43,176 bases of DNA from Heterotrichella gracilis. Its lineage: Eukaryota > Sar > Xanthophyceae > Tribonematales > Xanthonemataceae. Both the position numbers and the translations under genes were made by a program. The notes below the pieces were generated by a model. It worked only from the letters and a program-made list of their open reading frames with translations. It searched no databases and was not told where the DNA came from. This document shows, one piece after another, positions 11,301-22,003 of this stretch; the first letter of the stretch is position 1, and each line of letters begins with the position of its first letter. The stretch spans positions 1-43,176 of the forward strand of contig JAULBX010026818.1 in NCBI GenBank assembly GCA_032358255.1. Reading direction: 5' to 3'.

Positions 11301-12699
11301 TGCAGAATTTGGGTTTGGGTTTAGGGTTTATGGAGATGGTGGAGGTTAGGGTTCAGGGTAAATGGTCATGCACCTGGTTGATGCACAGGTGAAGCAATGG
11401 CAACAAAATAGACCAACACAGGAAGCAAAAGTGACGATTCTTACCATGCCTATACACCTATACCCTGTACCCTCCTACCTGTACGCATACTGGGTTGCCC
11501 ACCCCCCCATGCCTGCTGTCATTGCCTAGGTGCAGAGTTGCATGGGCCAGGCCACCGCTGACCAGGGTCACGCCAGACACAAGGGACGGACCCTGCACAA
11601 GGGTTTTGATTTTAATCTAGGGCTTTGGATGCAGGGAGAGGTCCAGATGCAATGGTTGTGTGCTGTACATGCGCTTGCAACAAAAGGATACAAGGGAGGA
11701 AAGAAAGCATGGCACGCAGCCTGGCTTTGACCGTATACAGCTAACAACGAGGTGCGTCACAGTGGATTGAGGGGTTGTATGATACCAGGAAAAAACACCA
11801 TGCAGGTAGCGGTGTAGTGTGTGGCCTCACCCCCAGGTACAGCGTGATGAACTGGCGCCCCTCTATGGCTGTGGCGGAGCACGTGTCACAGGAGGAGTCA
11901 AGGGCGGAGCCTGCAGTGGCTGAGGCGGCGGTGCTGGACTGCCAGATGGCAAGGGGGAGGTTGGTGGTGCCTGGGAGGGGAGGGGAAGAAACGGGAGTGG
12001 GGGGTGCCGTGAGGGGCGAATGTAACAAAAGTAGGGGAGGGGAGTCTTGTGGATTTAAAATTTGAAGTTTAGTGGGCATGGCGTCGCCTGCGGTGGCTGA
12101 GACAGGACTGCCAGGTGGCAACGTGCCTGCAGGGGAGGGGGTGGAGACATTCAGGATTTAAGTTCGGGTTTGGGGATCTTTACAGAAAGGTAGGGAGGGG
12201 AGGGAAGAGAAGGGGAGGGCGTGTCACATATCCACAGCAGGGGTGCTGGTGTGGGTAGATCATGTAGAGGTGGAGAGGTGAGAGGAGTGGAGGGGAGGAG
12301 AGGGAAGCCTGAAGCGGTGGGGAGGGGAGGGAGGGGTCACTGCAGTGGGCCTTTGTCACTGGCATATATAGTGAGCATGCACAGATTGTTGCCAAGGAGC
12401 GCCATCCCCAAGTGCAGTTGGTATAGGGACGCTTTAGGGGTTAGGTTGCCACGTCTGTCCCACACACGTATCACACGTAAGGTTGTGGAAGGGTCAGTGT
12501 TCATGGTTGGTGATTAGGGTTTAGGGTTTAGCACGGATCAGTACGCACCACACGTGAAGTTGTACACCTGGTCGAAGCCGTATATGCTGCCGCCTATCTG
12601 CGCGCAGGTGGGGTGCAGCGCCAGGAATAGCGCCAGCAGGGCCATCAAGAGAGTAGGGTTGAGGGAGGGGGTTGCACCCCGGCCAGTGGTCGAGGCCAT
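8315..12699 (-). CDS. signal-peptide, F-type-lectin-like, single-pass membrane protein
   Basis: Nine exons, all phase-consistent: 12549-12699, 11831-11970, 11479-11592, 11141-11299, 10613-10886, 10027-10202, 9504-9695, 8863-9151, 8315-8661 (about 613 aa). Residues about 14-31 (LLMALLALFLALHPTCAQ) form a signal peptide. Residues about 50-188 resemble the F-type lectin (fucolectin) fold: LPLAIWQSSTAAS, LYLGGPSLVSGVTLVSGG, GNPVCV, ISAGVRQNLTCQGVGSYLTL and a closing GISVCDM. The usual fucose-binding R-x-D pair is not visible, so sugar binding is uncertain. A Pro-rich linker follows, then a segment (VVVSLTLTAVGG with AALLAAAAGVDPGSV) typical of algal surface proteins. A transmembrane helix lies at about 469-493 (AGIVIGTVCGLLWLLLAG), then a Pro/Gln/Ala-rich cytosolic tail. 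Exon 8 uses a weak donor (GTGCCG), required for phase. Likely a cell-surface receptor or adhesion protein. Confidence 0.8.
12086..12144 (-). repeat. exon echo of lectin exon 2
   Basis: On the minus strand this reads as a shortened copy of the acceptor and start of exon 11831-11970: pyrimidine tract, GCAG, GGCACGTTGCC, CTGGCAGTCC, then TCAGCCACCGCAGG. It has internal deletions. It lies in intron 1, upstream of the true exon, and retains an AG acceptor. Confidence 0.75.
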
Positions 12700-14763
12700 T
12701 GCGCCTTGTTGAGGTAGACAGATGCCTTGGTTGAAGTTGGCAGATACTGCCAGAGGGAGGGTCAACGGTTGGAGACGATGGCTCAGGCCTGATAGCTGTT
12801 GCACGGGATTCTTGAAGGCTACCTTGTGGTTTTCTTGTGGTATGAAGACCTACAGGGTTGGTGAAAACAAAGTGAGTGGCCAAGCATGAGGAAGGGGGCG
12901 GGGGTTGACCAAGCGATCGTGGCTTCTTTAGGTAAAGAGAGAAAGGTTACAGGTACATGTAGTGAATCAAGAGAAATGGATAGCTAGTGGTTTACGGCAC
13001 GAAAGGCCTACAAGGTCAACCAAAGTTGCGCACAAGCACGTTGCATGCAAGTACAGCAGTGCATTGCGCAAAGTGCAATGCACCACTGACTTTGTGATGT
13101 GGAGGAATAATAACACATATAAACTACAATCAAGGTGACACAAACACGTATCCTGTCGTGTGCAATGCAGCAACTGCAGTTGCAAACTGTCGTGATTCGT
13201 TGTGACATGGGAAACTACGCAACGGTTCCAACCCTTGGTTATAGCTGCCACCCGGTAACTGCTTCAGACTTCTAAATAATTATATTTGAAACTGTTGTGT
13301 GTGCGATGTACGGCACGCAGGGCAAACAGCGTTTTCTGAAATTAGGGCGAAGCCACCATGGTCAACCGTTGCATCACAAACGCGGGGAGCACACGGTTTG
13401 CAAATACAGGGCCTATGCCGCTTCCTATATGTGATAGTTCTTCAATAGGAAACTTTGTGTTATACAGTACCAAGGTATGCTGGTAACTGACGGCTGCGAA
13501 AAAGCAGGTCAGAGACAGGTTTTCGAAACCAGGTTCAAACCAACCATGCAGCCATGCCGTGTACCCTACCTACCTTGTATTACTTGAAGAGGACGGTTTG
13601 AGCTTCAGTAGGAGAGAAAGGGACAAACCACTTGAGTTAGTGAAGCCAGACTTTGAAGATGCTTCAAGCCTGCACCTTTATGCAGCGAATGATGGTGCGA
13701 TGGCGGGAGTCAACGACGGTGATGACGCAATGGAGAGAACTGAAGGAGTTCAGATGAACCACACCAGTGCAAGAAAGCTACTTTCCAAAGGTGTCAAAAT
13801 TGTCGTTGCGTGTGAAAATAGCCGATGAAGCCGTTGGAACGCCTGATTAAGTACTTCGGTTTTTCCTGGTTCCAGAAACCAGCAAGGCCGCCTAGGCGGA
13901 AAACAACGGCGGTGGCGGTGGCATTTTCGCGCCATCTGCTGGGCTGCAACAAGAATGACGGTCGTTGAAGGAAAGTTATATCGCGTGAACTTCAGGCTGA
14001 AAGCATAGAAGTCACACTGTTTGCACTATGTGCATATTGCCAGGCATCTGCCAGACGCATGCAGTGGAGCCATTGCATGCCACTGGGGGGCTACCATGCC
14101 ACCATACAGCCTGCATGTGAAGCCTGCAAGTGCACGCCAAATAAACAGTAAACTTCCACCAAGTCCTAATTGGGTTGTGGTAAAATTTGCGTAGGACAAC
14201 GTGCATGTTAATGCGTTACGAAAAGATGCATGCGTTGAAGGATGCATTGCAAGATGCATTCATTGAAGATGTATGCATAGGCCTGTCCGATGCATGCAAT
14301 GAAAAGAGCGATTGTGTGCAACATCGTCAATGATCCCTGTTCGAAAATTCAATTCTTGCATATTTGTATCAAATCAGCCTTACTCGTGCGGGTATTGGTC
14401 GATTTGATGGCATCGTGTTCTGTTCTTTTACAGAGGGAGCCCACTCGTTTGCCTACAGGCGGGAGGCGAAACAAAGCCCCACAATTTCTCTGCGCCCGCA
14501 TGCGCCCTCTTCCTTTCTCTACTGATGTCAACAACCAACAGTTCACACAGCACCCACCTGGGGTTTGTTATGCACGAATATGGTGTTGGCTCCAATGCAT
14601 ATGCCCGCATTGAGTGAGCTGTTGCAAAGCGTCACCAGCACACTAGCCAGAGGTGTATATTACACATAACCAGCAACCATACCCACCACACAACAGCACT
14701 GGGTGGAAGTCCTCCTAGCTGCCTGTTTGCCAAACCGTAGTTTTGGTCCTCAAGGGATCGGCC
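12700..14763. other. divergent intergenic region between the lectin-like gene and the coiled-coil gene
   Basis: Both flanking genes are transcribed outward, so this 2-kb stretch should hold both promoters. No TATA box could be assigned. There is a 9-bp-arm hairpin at 13059-13083 (GTGCATTGC...GCAATGCAC) and a run of gatgcatt-type repeats at about 14225-14310. Two small open frames are described separately. Confidence 0.5.
13559..13968 (+). other. two small overlapping open frames, doubtful coding
   Basis: An 89-codon frame (13559-13828) encodes an acidic then basic peptide (LEEDGLSFSRRERDKPLEL, ARKLLSKGVKIVV). Its TGA overlaps the ATG of a 47-codon frame (13825-13968, MKPLERLIKYFGFSWF) as ATGA. 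The first frame has no in-frame ATG and would need an upstream exon; a possible acceptor lies at about 13508. Third positions are not GC-biased. This may be a 5' exon, an upstream ORF or chance. Confidence 0.2.
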
Positions 14764-17700
14764 ATGGCAATGGCAACCGTGTATGCTTCCCAGCGTATCA
14801 CCACGCTGGCACCACAGCTAATCAGAGCTTGTGTCCTTGGTGTCTCACGTGGGCGACCCAGTGCTGGCTCGACTGTCCCCAGCAGCCGGGGTGTGCTGCG
14901 CAATGGACACCGGCGCCAACACCCTGTGATTGTCAGGGTGAGCTTTTCCCTCCTGCAACCCCAACCCGGACCCCAGCAACCCCAACCCAGACCCCAGCAA
15001 CCCCAACCCAGACCCCAGCAACCCCAACCCAGACCCCAGCAACCCATTCTGCACCCTTCTGCCAAGTACCTGTGCTTCTGTGTGAGGTGACAAGGGCTTG
15101 GGTCTCTTGCAGGCTTTCTCTACAGGTCCCTTGTCAACCAACCACGACCCTGACTCAGGACCGGAGGACGATGGCACTGCCACCAGGACCCTCAGCGGGC
15201 AGTCAACAACAGACCCCAACCGTGATGAAGCGTTCAGAACCGGCAGAGTGAGTATGGAGTGCCTTCACCCTGAAATACCTCAGAGTACTCAAACTGAAAC
15301 CGCCTCGAACTGCCCTAGGATCCGGATGCATGCTCGTGCTGGTACACTGGGCACATGGGGCACGGGTGTGCACTCACTGCTGCTCAAACCTACTCTGAAA
15401 CTGCTCAAATCCAACCTGAAACCCATTGCTCAACACTCCACCAACAAAACCCTACAACTCACCCTGAACCCTACTTAAGGGGCAGCTCACTGCCGGCATG
15501 CTCTCAGACCCTTCAACATTCCATCCTCCACCCCGCAGAAGGCCTCCTGGGAACAGTCGCCGCGGGAACGGAGAGGTGCGCTGCGGGATTAGGCGGCGGC
15601 GCTGCGTGGGCTACACTCAAACCCTAACACCTAAACCCTAACACCTAAGCCCTAAGCAGGAGACAGCGCTGCGGGAGCTCCATGAGCGAGAGGCTACACC
15701 TAATCCCTACACCTAATCCCTACACCTAAACCCTACAATTAAGCCCTAAACCCTGAGCAGGAGGCGGACTGCGTGAGCTACACCTAAACCCTCCACCTAA
15801 ACCCTCCACCCTACGCAGGAGGCGGCGCTGCGTGAACTCCGTGCGCAAGAGGCTGCGGTGCGTGCCCAAGAGGCTGCGGTGCGTGCCCAAGAGGCTGCGG
15901 TGCGTGCGCAAGAGGCTGCGGTGCATGCGCAAGAGGCTGCGATGCAAGCCCAAGAGGCTGCTGTGTGTGCACAACAGGCGGCGCTGGCTGTGCATGCGCA
16001 GGATATTGCTGCGCAGCAGGCTGAGGTTGCCCTCAGGAAGCGCCAGGTGCAGGTGCGGGAGAAGCAGGTGGTGCGCACTAGAATTCAACCTTTCGAGTGT
16101 AGGGTTTGGGGTTTAGGGTACAGGGAGCGGCAGGTGCAGTGTGGCTGGAGCAGGGGGTGCACGCGGGATGCACCAGGGCTTAGAGGGACTTCTGCAGAGT
16201 CCAGAGTGTTGGGTCCATGACACAATTAGGGAGCAGGGCTGCACGCGGGAAGCACCAGAGTCCATTCTATAGGGTTGCTTGCTCTAGGGTGTAGGGTCAA
16301 CGGGGCAGGCGGCCTAGTTGCCGTAAGGCGCTTTCTTGTAATCACGGCACAGCAGTGTTTTCCTACCTGGGCTGCTGCCCCCTGCTCCCAGGTAGGAAAT
16401 CAGCCGTAAATCCTAAACCTTAACCCTAAATATCAAACCCTAAACCTCAAACCTCAACCCCATACCTCCCCCCTGCAGCTGCGCACCAGCGCCGAGTCTG
16501 TCCGCCACCACGCCACCACCTCTGGCACCGGCATGGAACCCTAAACCCTGACCCTAAACCCCTCCCTGCAGCTGTGCACCGGCACCACCTCTGGCACCGC
16601 CATGAAACCCTAAACCCCAAACCCTAAATCTCCGCCCCGCAGGTGCGCAACAGCGCCGCGCCCATCCGCCACCACGCCACCACCTCTCTACCACCTTGAA
16701 ACCCTAATCCTAACCCTAAACCCATCCGCCACCACGCCACCACCTCTCTACCGCCTTGAAACCCTAATCCTAACCCTAAACCCATCCTCCCTGCAGCTGC
16801 GCAATGCCACCACCTCTGGCATCGCCATGAAACCCTAAACACTTACCCTACACCCCTCCCTGCAGCTGCGCACCGGCACCACCTGGCATCACCATGATCA
16901 GCGGCAGCACCTCCCCTGACACCGGCATGGCCCGCACCAACACCCCTGACACCCGCATGCCCATCACCGACACCTTAATGGAGCAGTTAGCAAAAGCGGG
17001 CCCAAACTCTCCACCGGTGGCCCCCTGGCCATCCAGTACAGGGGGGTGGCTTGCCTCCAATCTCGCACCCGCTGACCCACGCCCACGCACCAAAAAGTGG
17101 ACGCGGGCTGAGATAGAGGCATCCTGCCAAAGGCTTGTGGAGGTGCGTGGGCGGGGGCGGGTGGCGTGAGGGTGGGGATAGAGCACTGGATGGACAGTTC
17201 CCAGCTGTGGTGCGGTTGGGGCAATGGGTTTGTAGGGCTTTAGGCAAGGGGTTGCTGTGTTGTTGAATGTGGGAGGGGGACAGGCTTTTGGCGAGTAAAA
17301 CCCTTAACCCTGAACCTTTAACCCTAAACAGTGATCACTGAAAGGTGGGAGGGCGACAGGCTGTTGGGGAAGCAGTGCAGGCGTCAACCCCTTTTGTTCA
17401 GATTTATGTAGATGGGGAAATCAAATGGCTGTACTTCATCAGGAATCACCTCCAGCTCTTTTCCAGTGCTGCCTCTTAAGGGTCATCGGGTAGAGTTTTG
17501 AGTCTTGTCAAGTTGTGCTTCATATGATGTGACACATCCTTTTGTGATTCCGTGTCAGCCCCAGTAACCTGATCCACAGCCACAACCATAAAGTTTGAAC
17601 CCTAAACTCAGAGTCAGACCCAGCTACCTGTTCCATACCCTAAACCTTAAAGGTTGAACCCTAAACCCCGAGTCAGATCCAGCAACTTGATCCATACCCT

Positions 17701-18747
17701 AAACCCTAAAGGTTGGACCCTAAACCCAGAGTCAGACCCAGCAACCTGTTCCATACTCATCCGCAAAGGACGATGCATGGGTTATGTCTAAAGATTTCTA
17801 TTGATGCTTATGTTGGTTTCTTGCAGGCTGGCCTTTTCAGACATGCAGCAGATGTATTCATCAGGAATTACCTCCAGCTGTTCCGTAGTGCCGCCTGTTT
17901 AGGGTCACCGAGTAGGGTTTCGAGTCCTGTCATATTGTGCGTCATGATGTGACATATCCTTTTGTAACCCCGTGTCAGCCCCAGCAAGCTGTTCCATACT
18001 CATCCGCAAAGTACAGGGCATGGGGTAAGGTCCATGTCTCTAACTAATTTTTATCTGGGTTGGCCTTTTGCAGGCTGGCTTTTTCAGACACGCAGCAGAT
18101 GACGCGCCTGCGCCTGAGCAGGATGGCGCCACCAGCACCCTCAGCAGGGTGTCAGTCAGTGGTGCCAGCAGCATCCCAGCGGTGCATGACGGCAAGGGCA
18201 ACAATCGCAGCCAGCCAGCCAGCACCGAGGAGATGCATGACGACAACAGGTTCGTACCAGCAGTGCTTCCACTCTGGATCTATCACTGGATGGATATGCC
18301 GCTGCGGTACATGATCGGGACGGTGGACCTCCTGCACCTGACAGCTGGCCCCCTCAGGTGCCTGCTGAACCGCATCATGTTCAAGAAAGGGATGCAGCAA
18401 ACGGAGCGGGTGACCTACGTCGCATTCGACTATTTGGCAACCCAATTCTACGATTATGACAAGCAGCAAGTGCGGGAGGCCTTCCAGGAGTTGGTGGAGA
18501 CAGTGGCTGGACAGGGAGCGGATCATCCCGGGGATGTGGAGAAAGTGGCTGGACAGGGAGGGATCATCCCTGGGATGTGGAGGAGCTGCTGAGCCAGTTT
18601 GGGAAGGCTGGGCGTAAGTGGGAGCTTCGGGACTGCCTCACTCTCTGCCGCTACACACCTGCCAGTAACTGTTTTGACGTGAGCAATCTGAGTGAGCTGG
18701 AGCAACTGCAGCAGCTCATAGAAGAGGATGACGATTTTGTTTTTTAG
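14764..18747 (+). CDS. mitochondrial-type presequence, coiled-coil protein with unknown C-terminal domain; frameshifted
   Basis: Exon 14764-14937 starts MAMATVYASQRITTLAPQLI and is Arg/Ser-rich. Exon 15113-15247 continues AFSTGPLSTNHDPDSG, so the junction reads VRAFSTG, a mitochondrial presequence cleavage context. Exon 15819 to about 16068 encodes a coiled coil made of AQEAAVR heptads, then QDIAAQQAEVALRKRQVQV. Exon 16866-17142 encodes a Pro/Thr-rich stretch ending TRAEIEASCQRLVE. The last exon 18074-18747 encodes AGFFRHAADDAPAPE, LPLWIYHWMDMPLRYMIGTV and an acidic end (EEDDDFVF, TAG). The splice path between 16068 and 16866 is unresolved because phases clash. A 42-bp duplication at about 18499-18582 carries a 1-nt deletion that breaks the frame before the final 50 or so codons. 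The C-terminal family is not recognised. Confidence 0.6.
14957..15046 (+). repeat. 21-bp intronic minisatellite
   Basis: About four copies of ccccaacccagaccccagcaa in the first intron of the coiled-coil gene. Confidence 0.85.
15659..15782 (+). repeat. exon echoes of the coiled-coil exon start
   Basis: Two short copies (about 15655-15697, gcaggagacagcgctgcggg...; about 15755-15781, gcaggaggcggactgcgtgag) reproduce the acceptor and start of the exon at 15819 (gcaggaggcggcgctgcgtg). CCCTAAA-type sequence separates them. A third, poorer copy lies at about 15580-15610. Confidence 0.75.
15846..15965 (+). repeat. 21-bp coding minisatellite encoding a heptad coiled coil
   Basis: Five to six units of caagaggctgcggtgcgtgcc encode AQEAAVR heptads with conservative variants (AVH, AMQ, AVC). 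One DNA repeat equals one coiled-coil heptad, so unit gain or loss keeps the frame and helix register. Confidence 0.85.
16470..16850 (+). repeat. four exon echoes upstream of exon 16866
   Basis: Blocks at about 16487-16545, 16570-16606, 16640-16697 and 16793-16830 each start with a pyrimidine tract, (t)gcag and CTGCGCACC-like sequence. They run into CCACCACCTCTGGCACC..., then break into CCCTAAA repeats. They copy the acceptor and first bases of exon 16866-17142. A 45-bp direct repeat (about 16663-16709 and 16722-16768) sits among them. One of these may be a real exon. Confidence 0.75.
17435..18020 (+). repeat. intron-internal duplications and an echo of exon 18074
   Basis: A segment of about 150 bp at 17437-17580 (catcaggaatcacctccagc...) recurs at about 17858-18005 with substitutions. 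Between them, a unit of about 60 bp (gtcagacccagcaacctg, then ttccataccctaaaccc) occurs about three times (17610-17757). At 17826-17850, ttgcaggctggccttttcag, then acatgcagcagatg, copies the acceptor and start of exon 18074. Confidence 0.75.
18499..18585 (+). repeat. 42-bp coding tandem duplication with 1-nt deletion
   Basis: The unit gtggctggacagggagcgga followed by tcatcccggggatgtggag is repeated directly. The second unit lacks one base (gagggatcat for gagcggatcat). Translation after it hits TGA within nine codons. Reading the downstream sequence in the restored frame is open for about 50 codons to a TAG. Confidence 0.85.
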
Positions 18748-20449
18748 GGTTTAGGGTTGCACACCAGCTAATGAATCTGCAACATCTTAGGGGCCCGGTG
18801 GTGCAAATGTGGATGGTTTCTGTAGCGCTTTTGAGAATATGGCGTCCATCCACGCTGAGGTGTAACCACACTGCAGCTAGTGGGCAGTGTGAACGTGAGG
18901 TACACTATATTTGCATCCTTGAGAGTAATCGGCTTGCAAACATGGTGAACGAAAGTTGACAATGACTAGTCATGTAAGCACGTGCGAGTCTGGTAGTAAA
19001 GTTGGCATTGCTTTCAACCAAAGTGGGTGCTGTGGGTTAAAGGGCAGCTTGATCTGTGACCAGATGGAATGGGTTGCGAAGCAGCAGGGTGTGGGTGGGT
19101 GGCAGGGTGGGTGGGAAGGGTCTGGGTAATGCCAGTGACGGCTGTTTTATGTTGCACACCATGTTAAGTAAAATTGGTCAGTAGCATACAGTACGTAACA
19201 ACTCCAGCTTATGATTGCAACATCTTTATGTTATAGAGTATATCTTGACAATGTGTATCGCTTTCAGATGTAGTAAATGCGCTAATCATGAGGTACATGC
19301 ACGCTGACTCAAAGAGGTGCTGCACTGCACTGCAGGTAAATTTAATTTGGAATTTCATTCACGGACGGTCCATTATATGATCTTGAAACCCAGTGGGCAC
19401 TCCATGTTCCACCGGTTGCTGCCCGCCTTGTCTGTGAATTTTACCATGCTGGTTGACAGTGTGGTGTGCCCGTGTGTGGGGCGTTTTGTTTCTTGCTTTC
19501 TTTCTGTACATTAGGTATACACAAAAGAAAGGCGTCCCAATCCTAGCCATTATCGCCTCAGCCAGGCAATAGTACTGCCTTGTGGGCTTTTGAAGGGTAT
19601 ACTATTGCATTCTACTGATGGCATTTCATGCAATTGCAATGCAGAATAGCTAGCTTTGTGGCGCCCACATAAAATCCCCTTTGGTTAGGGTACAACATGT
19701 TTAATCTCTTGAATAGCAAGTGCTGCAGGCAGCAATCATTGATGTCATTAAATTACAAGATCACTCAAATATACTCATCTCAAACATTTTGGATCATAAA
19801 ATCAATGAATTGCAATGCGCATCCTTCAAGTGCAATAACTGCAGTAAACGTTTTTCAATCCTTGTGCACAGTTTGCAATGCGCACAATTTGGCATCGTTG
19901 TGTGCACTTTAAAGTGTACGTTACATTGCAAATGCAATGACAGTGTAACTGGTCTTCATGCGCATTTCAAGAACAAAATTCAATGAACTGCAGTTTGGTG
20001 CACCAACTCTGCACAAAAAATCCAGGTTGCCCCTTTTAACAGGAACTGTTTGGAAGGATTTGGTATGGCAAACCAGCTAATGTCCCTACCAAGCTACTGT
20101 GTTTACATTCCGGTGGCAGCGGATCAATGCCTGCCGCATCCCGAGCATGTGCTCATGGTAGATGTAATTCGACGAAGAGGGCCACAGTGAAACAATGAAA
20201 GAAATATAAGAAAAAACCCGCATGTGGCATGCATGCATGTCCATGACTCTGTAAATTTGACCAGTGTTGTGTGCATGTAATGTTGGTCTTTTGGGTCAAA
20301 TTGTTTTAACAATTGTGCAATATTAATCTACGCCCACCCTATTCAAACTGGATGTTGCTGTAAAACAGAACTTTTGAAGACAAGACTATACGCCGCATCT
20401 GCCTCTCCTTCCCAGATGGGTACCCACGTGATCAACCATTGAATATCCA
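18748..20449. other. intergenic, no gene seen
   Basis: A TGTAA motif at 18861-18865 could be the polyadenylation signal of the upstream gene. The rest is AT-richer, with many short open frames lacking codon bias. On the minus strand about 20100-20175 reads NYIYHEHMLGMRQALIRCH before a stop, which could be an alternative last exon of the lipase-like gene. The acceptor is poor. Confidence 0.5.
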
Positions 20450-20749
20450 TCAGCTTGGCTGAACAGCAGCCAGTACATAACCAGGCATGCGCATGCAGTG
20501 GAGCGCCATCAGCTGCGTTGGAGTCCTCAGTGAATCCCCGATGACACAAGAGTAGTAGCAACTCCTGGCCAGAGCTGCCACAGCCCCTAGAGCCGTCTCA
20601 TTGCAAGGCCAACTTGCCATCAGGCGCTTGTTGGCAGGGCGAACATCCCTCACCCCCTGCGTATGAAAGGCATCAACACATGCTTTAAATACATGCTTTA
20701 ATATATTTTAATGCCTTTGAAATACTTCCTATAACAGCTGTTTTTGAGG

Positions 20750-20822
20750 CAGTCAAGAGGGAGCTAACCCTGGCTCATTAGACTGTTGGGAGGTGTTGTT
20801 GCAGGAATTCTTATCGCTTATT
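20750..20822 (+). repeat. dispersed repeat, copy 2
   Basis: Diverged partner of 5087-5160; see that entry. Confidence 0.4.
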
Positions 20823-21149
20823 ATAACAACAATAAATCAGTGAGGCCAAACAATATCATGCATAATTAAACCGTTCGTCCCCATTGTCGACATCGAGAGG
20901 CATGTGCACCTGTACGCGGTTGGTGATCAAGCACTTGAGTACATATCATTGCATGACGTATCACCAAGTATACACAATGTGCAAAAAAAAGCAAAACACT
21001 TGGTGAAAGTACCTCGCACCTCACTTGCATCAAAGCAGTGCAGCATGCTGGTTGTAGCATGTTGCTCCTTGAGCTCCTCCGTGTTTGCAATAATCATGCA
21101 ATATGGAGGTACTGGGGAACCCCACATCCATCTGATACCCCCACCACCA

Positions 21150-21366
21150 TCTGGCCCTTTTGGGCCATCGGGCCGTGTTGGGCCATCTGGCCCTGTTGGG
21201 CCATCTTGCCCTTTTGGGCCATCTTGCCCTTTTGGGCCATCTGGCTCTTTTGGGCCATCGGGCCCTGGTGGGCCATCGGGCCCTGGTGGGTCATTGGGCC
21301 CTGGTGGGTCATCGGGCCCTGGTGGGTCATCGGGCCCTGGTGTGCCATCGGGCCCTGGTGGGTCCA
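21150..21366 (-). repeat. 18-bp coding repeat, collagen-like
   Basis: About twelve units of gggccatcgggccctggt-type sequence encode, on the minus strand, Pro/Gly/Asp hexapeptides such as PPGPDD and DGPKGQ. The Gly-X-Y spacing is only locally perfect. It belongs to the repeat-rich C-terminal part of the lipase-like gene. Confidence 0.8.
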
Positions 21367-21754
21367 CAAGATCTTCTGAACCATCAGGGCGTTCCGGGTC
21401 ATCAGGGCCTTTTGCCCCATTTTTCTCTTGATAAAGGGTCCCTAGTGCCGCAATTCCAGTGCCCAATGCTGCCAGTGCTTCGGCAATTTGCTTGGCTGTC
21501 AATGTTGCACCTGCGGCAAGGAGGACAGTGATAAGCGCAGTAATATATTGGAGAGGAGTAGAGCGCTCTGAATGCCGAGGCTGCAGGATCGTTTTCAACT
21601 CAATAGGTACTTGTGTGGGGCATGGGGAAGGTGCTGGTTGCGGGATGGAAGGGGTGCACCACTGCTTGAAGATGTAACTGACGAGATAAGTGAGAAAGCG
21701 GCACAATGGACGCTGCCTCGCACCTTTTGCCACCGCTGCAAGAGGTGGCGCCGC

Positions 21755-22003
21755 TTGACCTGCTGCCACCGCGCCACCTCTTGCCACCGCTTGACCTGCT
21801 GCCACCGCGCCACCTCTTGCCACCGCTTGACCTGCTGCCACTGCGCCACCTCTTGCCACCGCTTGACCTGCTGCCACTGCGCCACCTCTTGCCACCGCTT
21901 GACCTGCTGCCCCAGCACCACCTGCTGCCCACGCGCCACCTGCTGCCCCCACGCCACCTGCTGCCCCCACGCTACCTGCTGCCCCCGCGCCACCTGCTGC
22001 TCC
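21755..22003 (-). repeat. 36-bp and 18-bp coding repeats, Gly/Ala-rich
   Basis: Units of exactly 36 bp begin at 21755, 21791, 21827, 21863 and 21899 and encode AAGQAVARGGAV on the minus strand. They are followed by about five 18-bp units encoding AAGGVG/AAGGAG. All lengths are multiples of three. The opposite strand gives a Cys/His-rich open frame that is only a shadow. Confidence 0.85.

Noticed and set aside
13520..13540. tRNA B-box-like ggttcaaac
   Set aside because: No matching A box or cloverleaf could be built around it.
21094..21531. Plus-strand and alternate-frame repeat proteins ([29 protein letters not shown] types)
   Set aside because: Shadow frames of the 18-bp repeat; flanking exons support only the minus-strand Pro/Gly/Asp frame.
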